NCBI RefSeq assembly: GCF_004379255.2
Contig: NC_056037.1
Span: forward strand, 310,001 to 374,000
From: Salvia splendens
Taxonomy: Eukaryota > Streptophyta > Magnoliopsida > Lamiales > Lamiaceae
Length of the DNA: 64,000 nucleotides
Direction of reading: 5' to 3'
Shown here: one piece after another, positions 1 through 12,834 of the stretch
Position numbering within the stretch: position 1 is the stretch's first letter
Layout of the letters: every line of letters starts with the position of its first letter
The notes under the pieces: generated by a model
Told to the model about the DNA's origin: nothing
The model's input: only the letters and a program-made list of their open reading frames with translations
Database searches by the model: none
Program-made: the position numbers and the translations under genes

Positions 1-15
1 TCGAGATTTAGTCGT

Positions 16-1331
16 CTAATCCGCTCTAGACTGACCAGCACGAGATGAGAGAATGATGCCAACAATGAGACCATAGAGAGCCAAGGCTTCAGCGAAAATG
101 AGGATAAGAATCATGCCGACGAAGAGCTTGGGTTGCTGTGCATTGGCTCTGTCATACAAAACAGTGGAATGTGAATAATAGTGTAGTCTCATAAAAACAA
201 TATGCATAAAAAGAAAACACACAGTTGATCACACTTCTGGTAGATGAATGCAGTTAAGATCAAATGCCACGTTTTAACTGAGAAAGAAAATGGCCAAAGG
301 TGCACTAAACAAGAGAACTATCAGGTCAATTTCCCCATATAGCCACACCCCAGATCCTCCTCATACTTAACCAGTTCCCCTTGAAGCTAACCTTTAGTAA
401 CATAACATTTAGGCAATGTAAGAGGTTTATCCCACTCTCATCAATTCGATGTGATAACAAAGCAAACTAGTAATAACCTTGAACACCAGAACAAGAACCT
501 TAATGCAAGAGGTTTCATTCACTAGTATAATATTGAAGCTTAGCCTTTAGTAGCATAACATTTAGGCAACGTAATTCGAAAGTTATAGAAATACTTGTAA
601 AGCTTGTCCCACGCTCATTCATTCTATGTGAAAACAGGACAAGAACCTTAATGCAATAGGTAATAGGTTTCATTCACTGGTATAATACTTAGTAGTAGCA
701 TAAATCCCTCAGATTAAAAAATTATACACACACAGAAAATGCCAAACAGTCGATTATAGTATGAAACTAAGCAAACGATCAATGAACCAATAGCAATACC
801 AAAACTAAGAAATTACTACTACTCATAACCTAATCCAGATGACGAAAAAGAAACAATTAATTAGAAATTTATCGAGGATCAAGGAATTAGAAATAACCTA
901 ACACCAGCATCACCAACGATTCCGATGGCCATACCGGCGGCAAGGCCGGCGAGACCGCAAGCAAGTCCAGAAGAGAGGTGAGCGTAGCCATCAAACAGGT
1001 AGTAAGACTTGGCCTTAGGGTTAATACCGGTGCTAATGATGACAGCAATAATCAAACCGTAAATCCCCAAAACACCAGCCATGACGACCGGAACAATAGA
1101 CTTCATGACCAGCTCCGGCCTCATCACGCCCATCGACGCCACTCCGACGCCGCTCTTGGCGGTTCCGTAGGCCGCTCCCATACCTAATTCAGAGCAGCGA
1201 TAGGTTTAGATCTGGAATTGAAGGGCGGATCCGTGGATCAAAGAGAGCTTACAGGAGAAAACTAGAGCGGCGGCGGCGCCGAGGAAGCCAAAGAACGGTG
1301 CCGTTTCATCGCCGCTGAAGGTAGACGACAT
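16..1331 (-). CDS. VHA-c: V-type H+-ATPase 16-kDa proteolipid subunit c
   Basis: This is the proteolipid that forms the proton-carrying rotor ring of the membrane V0 sector of the vacuolar/endosomal H+-ATPase. Three coding exons on the minus strand (1331-1253, 1183-898, 148-16) join at GT-AG sites into 165 residues, the usual length for the plant subunit. The start is MSSTFSGDE, and the first intron splits the Cys codon of VFSC. The sequence shows four hydrophobic helices. The last contains [11 protein letters not shown], whose Glu (about residue 142) is the proton-binding carboxylate of this family. The C-terminus [10 protein letters not shown] is typical. The middle exon is GC-rich and almost invariant in plants, so identity is very secure. 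Plants carry several near-identical paralogues, so the exact copy number (VHA-c1 to c5) cannot be assigned. No disruption is seen. Confidence 0.97.
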
Positions 1332-4000
1332 GATCGATCGGTTTGGATTAGCGCCGAGATCGGATCTGAGATGGTTGATGTATGAAGCTAAAGTTTAGAG
1401 CTTGATTATTGGAGTAGTATTATTATATGCTTCTATTCTATCTGATTGATTGGATTGCGAGGGGAGGACCTCGATCCGTATTCGAAAATACCCTTTTACC
1501 CCTTCTCTGCAATGAAAATAATACACGTGGACAGATCAGGATTTCATAACCATAAGATAAATTAATTGTTCTGCTATTTGTTTCCCGCATTTTATTAAAA
1601 ACACTAATTTCCAATGCAACAACAATTTCCTATAATTGTTTTTTTCACATAAATAATGGTCCTATACCTAAGATTATAAAATTACGTGCTTATTCGTTTT
1701 TGTCTCTCTTCACATGATCGACGGATTTTGAATTAGTATATTCAGTTTATGGTCTAATCATATTTTATTTTTTTATGAATTATAAAATTTTCCTATATTT
1801 TATAAAATATAGGAAAAAGTTTTTGCAGTTCATAGGGATCGATCCCTGGACATTTCATACTAGTCTAGCCACCACTTGCACTACATTGCATTTTTGGTAT
1901 TTAATCGGTTCTTCGGTGCTAAATTCGGTCACACCGCCTGAAGATGGGAACCGAAATTAACCGAGAACCGAAGTGTTCGGTTCGGTCATCGGTTAAGCGA
2001 TGACCGAATTATCAGCCCTAGGCAGTCCTATATACACGGATCAAGAAAAACAAATGTTAGTCTTTCGAGTTTCGGTTGTTAGTTTTCCTATTCATATCAT
2101 ATCCAGTATAGATCCTATTTAATTCACAAGAAAAAGGTGAGCTACTTTCTTCCACTTATAGAATATAGAGGACTAAAGTGGTAAATGTTCGTTTTGTGGC
2201 GTCGTAATAGTAATTTGATTTTATACTATAAAGTACACATGGATTATATGTTGCTAATATAAGGGAATATTTAATATTAGGCCGAATAATAAGGTGTGAA
2301 ACATGTTTATCCATATTTAATAAAGTACACTATGATTTTTATATAGTCAAGGAAATTAGTTTTGGTCAATTGAGTCGATGGCAACCGGCAGGGAATGGGA
2401 TGATCAAATTCAGTGTTGGATTTTTGCAATTCTTGACTTGTGATTGAATCGGAAGAAAATGGTCATCGGCGTCCTAATCCAACGGCTAAGCAGGCAGCAT
2501 CACAGCCGTCCATTTCCCTTTCCCAAATTTCCCACTGTCCCATTCATTACTCATGCCACAGTTGCCCAAATTCCATCGCGGGATGAATGGCGTAATGATT
2601 CTAGTGTTGTAGACTAGTGATGAAAATGAGGAAACACAAAAGTGCGTGTGTTCGTGGCTGTTGCACAATTATTCCCCATTTCATTCCTTGCTCTCTTTTA
2701 TTTTAGGGTTTCGGCTCTCCCCTAGTAACCTCTGCGTTTTCTTACTGAATTCCGTATAAATGTTGTCTTCATCTCTATTTCGCGTTGCTCTTGCCTTTAG
2801 TTGCTGAATTTTAGTGCGTTCGCTTTGGTTGATTTGTGTGAATTGGGTTTCCAGTTTGTCTGCTGTTTCTTAAAGTGAATTACTTTGTGTGCTCCATTTA
2901 GCTGAAAATTGAGGTTGAGTTCGTTTTTATGTTTGATAATTTACCATCTACTTTTCGTCATTAAATATTCAAATTATCAAGTGTTATTGATTCAGATGTG
3001 TTGAAATAGCATGATATTCTACTTGATCTGAGTGGCTGCCAAACATCAGAAACTGAAGCCAATCGATATTTAACAAATATTACTGTGTTTTAGACTTCAT
3101 TATCTAAGCTGAGCTTCACATTGTGTATTTTTTTTTTTTTTTTTTTTTTGAGAGAGAGAGAATGTGAAGAAAAGTTGCATTTGCTTTATAAGTAGTTGCC
3201 TTGCTATGGTTGGAGATTCTTTCATTCCACCAGTGTCTTTTCTTTGGATAGTAAGCTTGAGGTTTGCATCACAGGTGTACTTTTATAAAACGATGATCTC
3301 GGCCTTGTAAATGTTTTGATGTAAAATGTTGCCTAAATCTGCATAATGCAAGCTATTGCTAACAAAAATGTGTGGGTTGAAACTTGAAGCTAAAATCATC
3401 TATGCTTACACTTCAAAATCAAGAGTGGTCTGTATATTATTGTAAACTTATATTAGTACTAGTTAGTTTACAAAATTATATTCAAAAGCAGAATGATCAG
3501 TACTTCATGGAAACAGAAACTTTTTAGTAGATTGAATTCAATCAAGTCTTCGGTTTGATCTGTGAAGTTCATTGTTTCAACAGTTTAGCAGTATGGAAGA
3601 TGGTTCTGGGAGTAAATGATTATTGTGTTGGTTACAAATATGATATGATTGACTTGTATATCAGCTGTGTAAAGTCACCAAGTGATGCTTTTCGAAATTC
3701 TATGCTCCAGGAGCTGAATTATTACAAGTGATTACATGCTTTGTGTCTCTGAATCATGTCCCTATCTGGTATTTGGTTAAGTTATTCCGTGTAACACTGG
3801 CGACTCTTACTGTAAATATATGCTTCTTGTTCATATGTGGCATTGCACCGGCAACTCTTACATATCAATTTCAAAGTATTTCCCCTTGGAGCAATTACGC
3901 TAGTTTGATTTGTGTGACAATCTTCTTTCCTTCAGGTTGCATGGTTTAGCGGGCTTTAGTTGGCGTTCGTACTAGCAGATTCTTTTGCTGTGGATCTTAG
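1332..4000. other. Intergenic DNA with divergent promoters and the BPC 5' leader
   Basis: This spacer separates the divergently transcribed VHA-c and BPC genes. AT-rich DNA at about 1500-2650 holds no credible coding sequence. A telo-box-like AGGGTTT lies near 2704 in a pyrimidine-rich stretch that looks like a transcription start region for BPC. A long T run (about 3128-3149) followed by GA repeats lies in what is probably a 5' leader intron. A good acceptor (CCTTCAG before 3936) precedes the BPC start by about 65 bases. The leader donor site was not identified with confidence. Confidence 0.6.
1870..2021. repeat. Possible hAT-like MITE fragment
   Basis: A block rich in the words CGGTTCGGT and CCGAA, containing internal inverted motifs, ends in ATCAGCCCTAG. 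Read in reverse, that end resembles hAT-type termini such as CTAGGGCTGAT. No matching left terminus or target duplication was found, so it is at best a truncated copy. Confidence 0.3.
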
Positions 4001-5015
4001 ATGGACAATAGTGGGCACCACGAAAATGGAAGGCATAAAGCACCTCAGCAGGGCCAGGTAAACAAAGTTGCACGGAACTGATGGGAATCGGTTGCTTCTA
4101 CTCTCAAGATTTCGACTTTCATACCCTGCCCTATTTGGTTGATAAAATTCATTTTTGTATCAGTGGTTGATGCATCATCAGCCATCAATGAAGCAGATAA
4201 TGGCCATTATGACTGAAAGAGATGCTGCAATCCAGGAAAAAAATCTTGCGATTTCTGAAAAAAAGGCGGCCTTAGCAGAGAGGGACATGGCTATTATGCA
4301 GAGGGATGCAGCGATAGCTGAACGAAATAATGCCATAATGGAACGAGACAGCGCTATTGCTACTCTTCAGTATCGAGAAAATGCCATCAACAACAACGGC
4401 AATATATCCCCTTGTCCGCCCGGATGCCAAATTCCCCGCGGAGTGAAACATATGCATCATCCTCAGCATCAGCACGTACATCACCAACCTCACATGGTTG
4501 AAGCCCCGTACACGAGCAGGGAAATCCAGATACCCGATGCGGTTCCAGTTTCTCCAGAGCCTGCAAAGCCCAGTCGTACAAAACGTGTTAAGGAGGCGAA
4601 ACAAGCTGCACCTGCAAGGAAGGCTCCAAAGCCAACGAAAAAAATTAAACAGGAAGAGGATGATTTCACTAAATCTGAGTGGAAGGATCAAGATCTTGGT
4701 TTGAACCAGGTTGCCTTTGATGAGTCGACCATGCCCGTGCCAGTCTGTTCATGCACTGGGGTCCTAAGGCCGTGCTACAAATGGGGCAACGGTGGGTGGC
4801 AGTCACCCTGCTGCACAACCAATTTGTCGATGTATCCACTCCCAGCTGTGCCTAACAAGCGACACGCCCGAGTTGGTGGCAGGAAGATGAGTGGAAGTGC
4901 GTTCAACAAGCTACTTGGTCGACTTGCTGCTGAGGGGATTGATCTTTCCAACCCGGTTGATCTCAAAGAACACTGGGCAAAGCACGGGACAAACCGCTAC
5001 ATCACCATCAAGTAA
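4001..5015 (+). CDS. BARLEY B RECOMBINANT/BASIC PENTACYSTEINE GAGA-binding factor (class II, BPC6-like)
   Basis: This is a plant-specific nuclear transcription factor of the BBR/BPC family, which binds GA-rich promoter repeats and can recruit Polycomb complexes. Two coding exons (4001-4057, 4164-5015) join at GT-AG sites into 302 residues. The chosen start gives [13 protein letters not shown], matching the conserved class II N-terminus; the downstream exon alone lacks a good ATG. An alanine-zipper coiled coil built from repeated ERDxAI units spans about residues 30-90. A His-rich patch (about 115-129) and a basic, nuclear-localisation-like stretch (about 154-182) follow. The C-terminal DNA-binding domain (about 213-302) has the conserved Cys cluster (CSC, C, CC), [11 protein letters not shown] and the [15 protein letters not shown] block, and ends in GTNRYITIK. 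It is complete and undamaged. Its exact orthologue among BPC4-6 is not decided. Confidence 0.95.
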
Positions 5016-5624
5016 GTATTCTTAAGAAGGATTAAAAGGGATTTCTCAAAATGCTGCGCATCATCACCATCAATGCTGGAGAGGAGTATTAAATAACTGG
5101 CTTAGGTAAATAGGAAGGTGTGCTACAGTTGGTGAAAGATTGATGATGCTTATCGTGCTCGCCCAGTTCTCGTTGTGTAATAATTTGTATGAGAATGTTG
5201 ATGAGAGATGGTAGAAGGGATGTAATTGTAAAGCAAGGATTTATGAAAATGATGCCTTATTGTATCAAATCTAAGAGCATTTCATGATGATTCTGTTTGT
5301 GACTGGGTTGTATATGATGAACCCCATTACTTTTGTTGGATCTCCATGGATTAGGTGAATGATGGAAAGAGGCTTAGTTTTTTTTATGGAAAAGAGTAAA
5401 TACCATTGGTATTGTATGGACTGTTACGTGGCTTAGTTTTAAGAAATTATTACTCCTTTTTGTCCCTAATAATTATATTTATAGCAATGAAGCATTTTAT
5501 TTCTCAACACACTGAATTTCAAGTCTTCCACAAAATGGGGTAGTAGTAGTAGTAGTAGTAGTAGTATCAGAAGCACTCTAATGTACACTGATATTTACAA
5601 TGTGGTGGTTGATTTGTCTTGTCA
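5016..5624. other. Convergent intergenic region
   Basis: This holds the 3' ends of the BPC gene (plus) and the TLDc gene (minus), which face each other. It contains a (GTA)9 microsatellite at 5540-5566 and otherwise only AT-rich 3' untranslated-type sequence. Confidence 0.6.
5540..5566. repeat. (GTA)9 microsatellite
   Basis: Nine uninterrupted GTA units lie between the two convergent genes. Confidence 0.95.
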
Positions 5625-8240
5625 TCATCGTTCTTCGGGCCTAACAGCATTTGGATTGGACATCATATCCATCATCATTTTCTCCGGCGAATCTTCCCAG
5701 TTTGTAAATGTTTTCAAGTCGATCTGCAAGAGATTAGAATAGCATCAGAGTGCCATTGAAGCTTTGATTGACTGCCTGCTCAATGAAATTCAGTAAAAGA
5801 TCGGGATTACCTTTCGCCTTTGATCTGTAAAAATCTCTTCTCGCTTCTGATGAGCAGCTTGGACCTCTCGCGCAGATCTCCCGCCTAACCCCCATACCTC
5901 TACTTGGAAAACTGAGGCTTCAGTTGGGAGGAATCCCTATCAAAGCACACACACAAATGGAGATCATCAACCACACCATCCAAATGAATCATAAAGTGAA
6001 TGTGGATAATTGTATTCACCATTTCCTCAAAAACTAAAAACTAGGTCCAGTCCTATTCAGTGAATGCTGAGTGAAAGGAACTAATCTACTACCAATAAGA
6101 AAGTAAAGAAAAGCTAACAGATCAAAGAGTTGGACTTGTATGGTAATACCTGATTGGGGAAGAGGTTGCCATGTTGGTATGTTTTGTCAACGGCATGGTG
6201 GTGTACGGTAACTCTTGCAAAATCATCATCCAAAAATATTCTTTCGTTTCCTAAAGATCCACCAAATGCAAGTCCTACTGGTTTAGGTTTAGCCTCATAA
6301 GACCTACCGTGAGAATGACTATAGACAAAGTTTTTCTCCCTTCCTGCCAATTCGATAAGTCTCCGGTTAGTTTTTAATCATCTACACGGAAAATAACATA
6401 TATATATATATCGCAGAACAAACCCCAAGTGGCTGACCAGAGGATAAGAATGCATGAAAGGCTGGGCTTAAAGCATACAGACTGCCAGAATTTCCATAAT
6501 ATATATCCTTATTTTCAAATCCCCCATTTGTGAGTGCACCAATGATCCATGGCCTTGCATTGGTCTTTTGCTCACGCGCAGAGATAAGCATTACAGTTGG
6601 ACCATTGTAGCCTTCAACCCTTGACCAAAAGCGATTAAGACCTTTGCCGTCAACAGAAGACCTGTATGCATGACTTGAAATGTAAAAGACATGCTAGAGT
6701 ATGATATGAGAAACACAAACGCAGTCAAGTACTGTAAGAGAGTGGACAAACTGGTAAAGTAGGTTGTCGATCGTTTCATCATCATCGTTGGGAAAACAAG
6801 TTTTTGACATCTCCTCGTACATAGCACCTCTCAATGAGAGTGAGATAGCCCAGGCCCTTCCAGGAGTCAAAAGCCGATGTTTAGATATTGCTAAAGAGGA
6901 GCTCTCATTAGCAGAAGCGCATGATGACTCTGATTTCTCCTGCAATTAGGCATTTAAAGGTTATAGTAACAGAAATACAATACAAAATGCTTGTGAAGCT
7001 GCACTGATATCATGATCTTATCAAAAGACAGTTTACACGAGTCTCGTCCTCATAAAATTGACACAGACCAAGACAAGAATATGAAAAAGAATTATTAAGA
7101 GACCACTATGGCTCTAGCAATGGACCAAAACATCCATCTTAAGCATCGTAAGAACTCTTTTAAGAAATATAATGCATTTTCAGTGAACTCCTACGAAAAC
7201 TTGCATGTGAAATTATGTATAACATCATTACATCATACAAAACAATATGATGAACTGAACAAAGTGTGCCAACCTCCGGGAGCGTGAGGTAACAGAGTCT
7301 TGCATGAACGAATTGTTGAAAGCAATCTGCAAGGTGAGGTACATTCTTCAAAGCCCAAAGATGAATTTTCGCAGCAGGAAGTTGCATATCTATCTCCGAC
7401 ACACGGTAGTCCCAAAAATCCAAGCCGGCATCTCCTTCACTACACGCCTCAATAGCCGAGAATACCAAATGAGATATATCCGAAACACTAAATTTCCCAT
7501 CTCCCTTCCCTGCATTCAATCTAAGCATCCTAGAATCACAAGAGAAAATCCAACAGATGCACAGAAGCATACAAACATCACGGGGTGACAACGCCCCACT
7601 AATTTTGCAATCATCATTAAACAGCTCAAACTGCAGATCAACTCGAACCTCGGCCTTGGAACACGCCACAGAAAATACCCGAAACAAATTATTCAACAAT
7701 GTGGAAGCCACCGCCCTTCCGCAGATATTGGTGTAGCCTCTCAAGAACTCAACCTCACTCACTCCATTTTCATCAGCCACGAAAAACAGTTCAACTATTG
7801 CAGAACCTAGATGAGTAAACAACAGGGGCAGTTCCTTAAGCACCACATGTTGATCGAATTCCACATTCGCACAAGTCAAATCGAAACATTTCTGAGACAC
7901 AAAAGTAAAAGGGGAAACGGAGTAAACAACTGGTTGCGTAATCAAAAGATCAAAGTTGAGGCAATCGAGTAATAAATTTAGGGAAACCAACGCAATATCG
8001 AGTTTGATCAGGTAAGTGGTGAGCTAATTCTACAAAAGCACTTGGTAATTATAATTTGTGGTTAATTTGTTAATGTGGAATTACCTGCAGAGATGGGAGA
8101 GGAATCGATTGAGTTTGTGGATGGGAGAGAAGAGGAAATGATCTCTGGAGAGATGGTAGGGCGCCAGTTGAAGCAACTAGTGATTGTAGTTCGCGTAGCT
8201 CCGGTGATGCTCCCTGCTCCGTCGACGATGATTGCCCCAT
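5625..8240 (-). CDS. TLDc-domain protein (plant TLD-domain nucleolar-protein family)
   Basis: Seven coding exons on the minus strand (8240-8085, 7891-7274, 6939-6752, 6661-6438, 6343-6150, 5936-5811, 5723-5625) join in frame at GT-AG sites into 534 residues. The C-terminal half is a TLDc domain (about 300-480) with GLNRFWSRVEGYNGP, ENKDIYYGNSGSLYA, GNERIFLDDDFA and VWGLGG blocks. This is the arrangement of the Arabidopsis TLD-domain 'nucleolar' proteins. TLDc proteins elsewhere are linked to oxidative-stress protection and V-ATPase regulation; the role of this plant clade is not established. The N-terminus MGQSSSTEQ has Gly2 and Ser6, fitting an N-myristoylation motif, which suggests membrane rather than only nucleolar location. 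The region at about 53-258 is conserved within the clade but has no domain I recognise. The start is only 318 bases downstream of the ARF gene's stop, so its promoter must be short or overlap that gene's 3' end. Confidence 0.9.
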
Positions 8241-8558
8241 CCCTCTCTCTCTCTGATAAAGAAGGGATTTTTCTGGAATTCTGAAGGTGGGAGTCGTGGG
8301 TCCTTTTATTTTAGTAGAATCAATACTAAAAATTAAGTGCGCCCCAAACACTACTCCAGAGGTCATTTTTTCTTTTTCCGAAATAGTACGTACTAGTATT
8401 TATATAAGTATTTATTTCTGTAGACTTTGAATATGCATATTTCTGTTTATTTTTCGACAAAATTTAGAGCGATACACGAAGTTTTGTGGGGAGAAATAGA
8501 ATGATGAAAGGTTGAATCAGAATCCAATTTACAGACAACATTCATCTAATATGATCAT

Positions 8559-11500
8559 TCAAGTTGAATCCCCCTGCAGCTGCATCCCCGCCGCGGAGTT
8601 GAGCAGCTGCATCCCCTCCTCCCCCATCTGCTTCACCTCCGCCGGCGACAGAATCCTTATGCATCGAACACACCCAACAAACTCCCTACACAACATATCA
8701 TCATCATCATCATCATACATTATACATGCCTCACCTTTTCAGTAACTAATTAAGAAAGGAAAGAGCTCGACTTACTCCCACGGATCATCCCCAACGAGAA
8801 GCACGTCGCTCTCAAAGTCCACGTACACGAGCTTCCATCCCGAGCCTGGGTCGTTCAGCAGGCCCTCCAGCCCGAACATTCGTTCAATCTCCGACCGCAG
8901 CTGGTTGTACGTTTTGAAACTCGACACGTCAATCGACCTCCCCACCGATCCCGCCTTTTGTATCTGTCATCACCAACCCACGAATGAATAAACGACACTA
9001 CAAAAAAGACGAACTAACCCCCAAGATCGAACGAATCTGTTTTTTTGTAGTGGAATGAAATGGCTAGATCATTACCTTTGTGTAAGTCCGGAATCTAGGA
9101 GTGACTTGCTGGAAGGAGCTCTGCTGCAGGAGATTGTTGTCATCGAAGTCGACGTTGCTAGATGACGCCCCACCTGAGTTGTCAGCGTATTCCTGTATGG
9201 AGAACGTCCGGGAGTCTGCTAAGCTGGCCGACGTGATCTGGGACTGGACGTCTTGGGTCGAGCAGAAGCCCCCCACCATGTAATCCGAGGGGTTCGCGAA
9301 ATCCATGTTCTTCAGGGCAGAGAAGTCGTCCAAGATGGTGCTCGAGACCGAAGAAGGGTCTATCACCGTGCTCCCGCTGTTACTCCCGTGAAGATTGAGG
9401 CAGCTGTATATGTCACTTTGGCTGTGGTTATCATCTGACAAGTCCTTCAAGACATTCGAACCGTATTGGAAGTTCGACATATCGTGATGTGGCAGCAGGA
9501 CGGGAAGACCGGCGCACTTGGGGTTGCTAAACTGGCCGTCCCACAGCTCTTGTCCGACTGAAGGCAGAATCATCGGGTAAGCAACTTCAGACGACATGGG
9601 AGACTGGTTGGGGTTCTTGAACACAGACAAGGATCCCGTGTTTCTATACAATCCGGGGGGAGGAGACGGACACATCATCGGGTATGGGCTAAAATCGACC
9701 AAGGCGTTGGCATTAGTAGATTCAACGTGGGATGGATCGACCGTTGGAGTTTGAAGACTATGTGTCTCCAGGTGTGATTGCATTCCACATGGACTCGTTT
9801 GGAAAGGCGCGGAGCCCCCACCAATCTGCCCCGAGACCATCAAATCGTTGCTGAAGCTTTGTGGATTCGCGGGCTTACACATCAAGTTTTCTTCGCTGAG
9901 CTGTCCCGCGGACTGGCACTGAGCTGATTGATTCGCAGCAGGAACGGAGTTGATCTTCGACAGTTCCTGACCAGCTCCCGGAGATGTTAGGTTCCCGGAT
10001 ATGTTAGGCTTTCCGGGTAGTGAGTTACTCAAGTTAGTTATGTATGGCTGGCCGGTGAAGCTCTGAGAATGATTGTCGGCTTGCAGACAAACGTCCTTGA
10101 TGGCCGGTTGCACTAGAGACTTTGGTTCGTGTAACGCAACGTCTTTCATTTCCTGCATAGGATGAGGACTCATCATACCATGAGGCTTTGCAAGCATCTT
10201 CAACAATTGCTCGGGCCACATGCTTGATATCGGGGGGCATTGAAGCTCGCCATGTGGATTCTCCGGAACCCTGAGGAAAGGCCGATTCATTAAAGAATCC
10301 CATTCGGGCAGTGCTCCTGATTCATGGAATACAAGGAATCAGCAAATACGAAAACACAACCAAATCAAGCCGATGCTTGTAAAACAAACGACCTATGAAA
10401 GCCGAGTGGAAAGGGCGTTTCATGTTTGCGGTTAGAGATGGAAATATGAAGAGGCTCTCGGGAGTCTCGATCTCCCAAGGGCTAACTCGATTCTGCTTAT
10501 CACCACATCCAGGCTCGTCCCACTCCACCTGAAGACTACGCCACTTCGAGTTGGGCCATCTTAATGGATCTATGTCGCCTATTCCTATGATCGTGCCCAT
10601 GTATCTGTACAAAGAAGAAGAACGTAAAGCAATGACTGAGGAGATGTGGAATACAAAGCGGATCTGCTTCGCCTGTTACCTCCGTTTAGTGGATTCTTCG
10701 GTTTCAAACATAATGCCGAACCTCATACCAATAGACAGCTGCGTCCCAAAAACTGCTTTTCTATATTTAGCCAACGGAATGACAAACTCCGAGGGGCATG
10801 CCCTACAAAATGGGGCGAGCGAGTCAGTTTGGAAAATACGAGGGCGTATACGTTAACTAATAGGACTTATTTAAAATACCTCGGATTGTAAAAGATCGTA
10901 AACGGGCTTCTGTTAGCAGCAGCATGAGCAGCAGCAGCAAGGATTCCTATATGCATGCTGTCAGCAGATAGAACGGAAGATGGCATCATTGTTTGCTGGC
11001 GGTTGGCACGCCTCACTCCTAGCAACAACTGCGATTTCTCGTCCCTACAGTGAAAGTAATGCAAACGGTGGGCATACATAACGATCGTGACTGGAAAATG
11101 CGGTTAACTGTAGAGTTACAAACAATACCTGATAAACAGCACTGAATCACCAGCTCGAAGCCGCTTTGCTCCAACGAACATACTCCAGCCAGTTGTAAGA
11201 AGGTGCCGCTTCGGCTGCCCTACATAAAGAAAAATTCAAAAATACCGAGGTTATAGTTACAGAGAGAGTGCTACAGAGGCATGCCTCGAGCTTTGTACAA
11301 CTCTACAGTGTGCTTACCCCGGTATATGTGGCGAAAGGTCCAGGTGTTATCGTGTAAATCCCGGACCACTAGTTCTTGAAATGGAGGTTGCATCGAGTAA
11401 TCCTGAAATCGGTAGGCATAAATTGAATTGATAATATCATTTTTGAGATATAGAGAGACACATATAGAACCAATTAGACTTAAACCATACTAATTGAGGG

Positions 11501-12834
11501 AAAAGCTTTTCGGCCGCCCTCCTAGGAACAGAAAAACCGCCATGCGTGCTTGTATCACTAGCTGTCAAAGTTTTGCAGAAGAACTCGGTTGGATGTTTAC
11601 TCGGTTTTAGTCCAAAATCGGGTATAGGAAATACATCCTTTTCCTGCAACAACGAAAACACGCATCATCACAGTCACGAAAGGCACATAATACCATACTC
11701 TCTTCAGTTGCTAGACTTACAGAATTTACACACTGCAGGCTCATCTGGGCATAGATCTCATCGGTTTCTTTGTCTGCCTGTTGACACAAAGACATTTAAA
11801 GTGATGCAATGAGTTGTTAACCAAAGCCGTAGAAGAGTTTCCCTGTCGGAATACTTACATGGAGTGTAACGTTGTGAACTTGGCACAGCAACTGAGTGGG
11901 GAGATTCGGATAGTTTGGTATTTGTGTCGTTGCTGACCTATTTGTGGAGACGGCAACCTGTTGCAGAGAAATCGTGATATAGGCACAATCGAGCAAATGA
12001 ACTCTTCAATCAGTATATTATTCGTATACACAGAAAACTCAAATGATTATGGCCAAAACTCATGCTATTTGTAGCTTCAACAACAGAATTCAATCAGTGG
12101 AAGTAAAAAAAACACACAGGAACATCACATTCGAGATACTTGCACTAGCTACACAATTGGCTAACAGGGCCTTAGCTGCAATGAAATCAATTCCGCTAAC
12201 TACATTCCTTCCAAATTACGCAGATTTTGCAGTTCATTCGAAGATGAAGATATGAGCCTAAATACGTATACAAATAAACAGAGTAGATTAAGGCCAAAAC
12301 ACATGCTATAAGCAGCTTCAGCGAAAGAATCCTATCCGTAAAGGAAAAAAGACCACAGGGGAACGACACATTACGTGCTCTAGCTACACAGTTGGCTAAC
12401 AGAGCCTTTAATGCAATGAAAGCAATTCGACTAACTATATTCCTTCCAAATTAGGCTGATTTTGCAGCTCATTCGAAGATGAAGAGACGAACCTGCTCGC
12501 TATGGCCTTGTGGGAAATAGTATACGAGGCTTCCCACCGGAGGCAAGGTGACGAGTGGACCAGCACAGGCATGCCACAGCTCAGAATTTATTGGTTTCTT
12601 TACCCCTAAAACATCAACAACTCATTGATAATTGATAAATCCATACAATGCCACATAATTTCACCAAAACAACACACACACACATGACTAAGAAAGAGAG
12701 ATCAGAAGATGAACCAGAAACTAACCACTGTGATCCTGCATTTCCTTCAACAGCTTCATACCATCAATCATATTGCTTTCCCCACTCACCAAACCTCCTC
12801 CTCCTGGCTTCATCTTTTCTTCAATAGAAGCCAT
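8559..12834 (-). CDS. ARF5: Auxin response factor 5 / MONOPTEROS-type transcription factor
   Basis: This is a class A (activating) auxin response factor, a nuclear protein that binds TGTCNN auxin-response elements and is repressed by Aux/IAA partners. Thirteen coding exons (12834-12726, 12605-12493, 11957-11859, 11777-11721, 11643-11491, 11402-11318, 11219-11129, 11044-10880, 10802-10680, 10604-10393, 10316-9076, 8963-8776, 8685-8559) join in frame into 920 residues, close to Arabidopsis MONOPTEROS. The B3 DNA-binding domain (about 145-250) includes [22 protein letters not shown]. The ARF ancillary domain follows with [17 protein letters not shown]. The middle region (about 400-810) is rich in Gln, Ser, Asn and Pro. 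A C-terminal PB1 domain (about 816-905) has the basic patch and the acidic [17 protein letters not shown] face. The conserved [15 protein letters not shown] link and short C-terminus point to ARF5 rather than ARF7/19. No damage is visible. Confidence 0.96.
8964..9075 (-). other. ARF5 intron 11 with immediate in-frame stop if retained
   Basis: This 112-base intron separates the large middle-region exon from the first PB1 exon. If it is kept, translation continues for three codons (VMI) and then meets TAG. That would give an ARF5 protein lacking the whole PB1 domain. Arabidopsis MONOPTEROS has a known intron-11-retention isoform (MP11ir) of the same design; use of it here is inferred. Confidence 0.6.
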
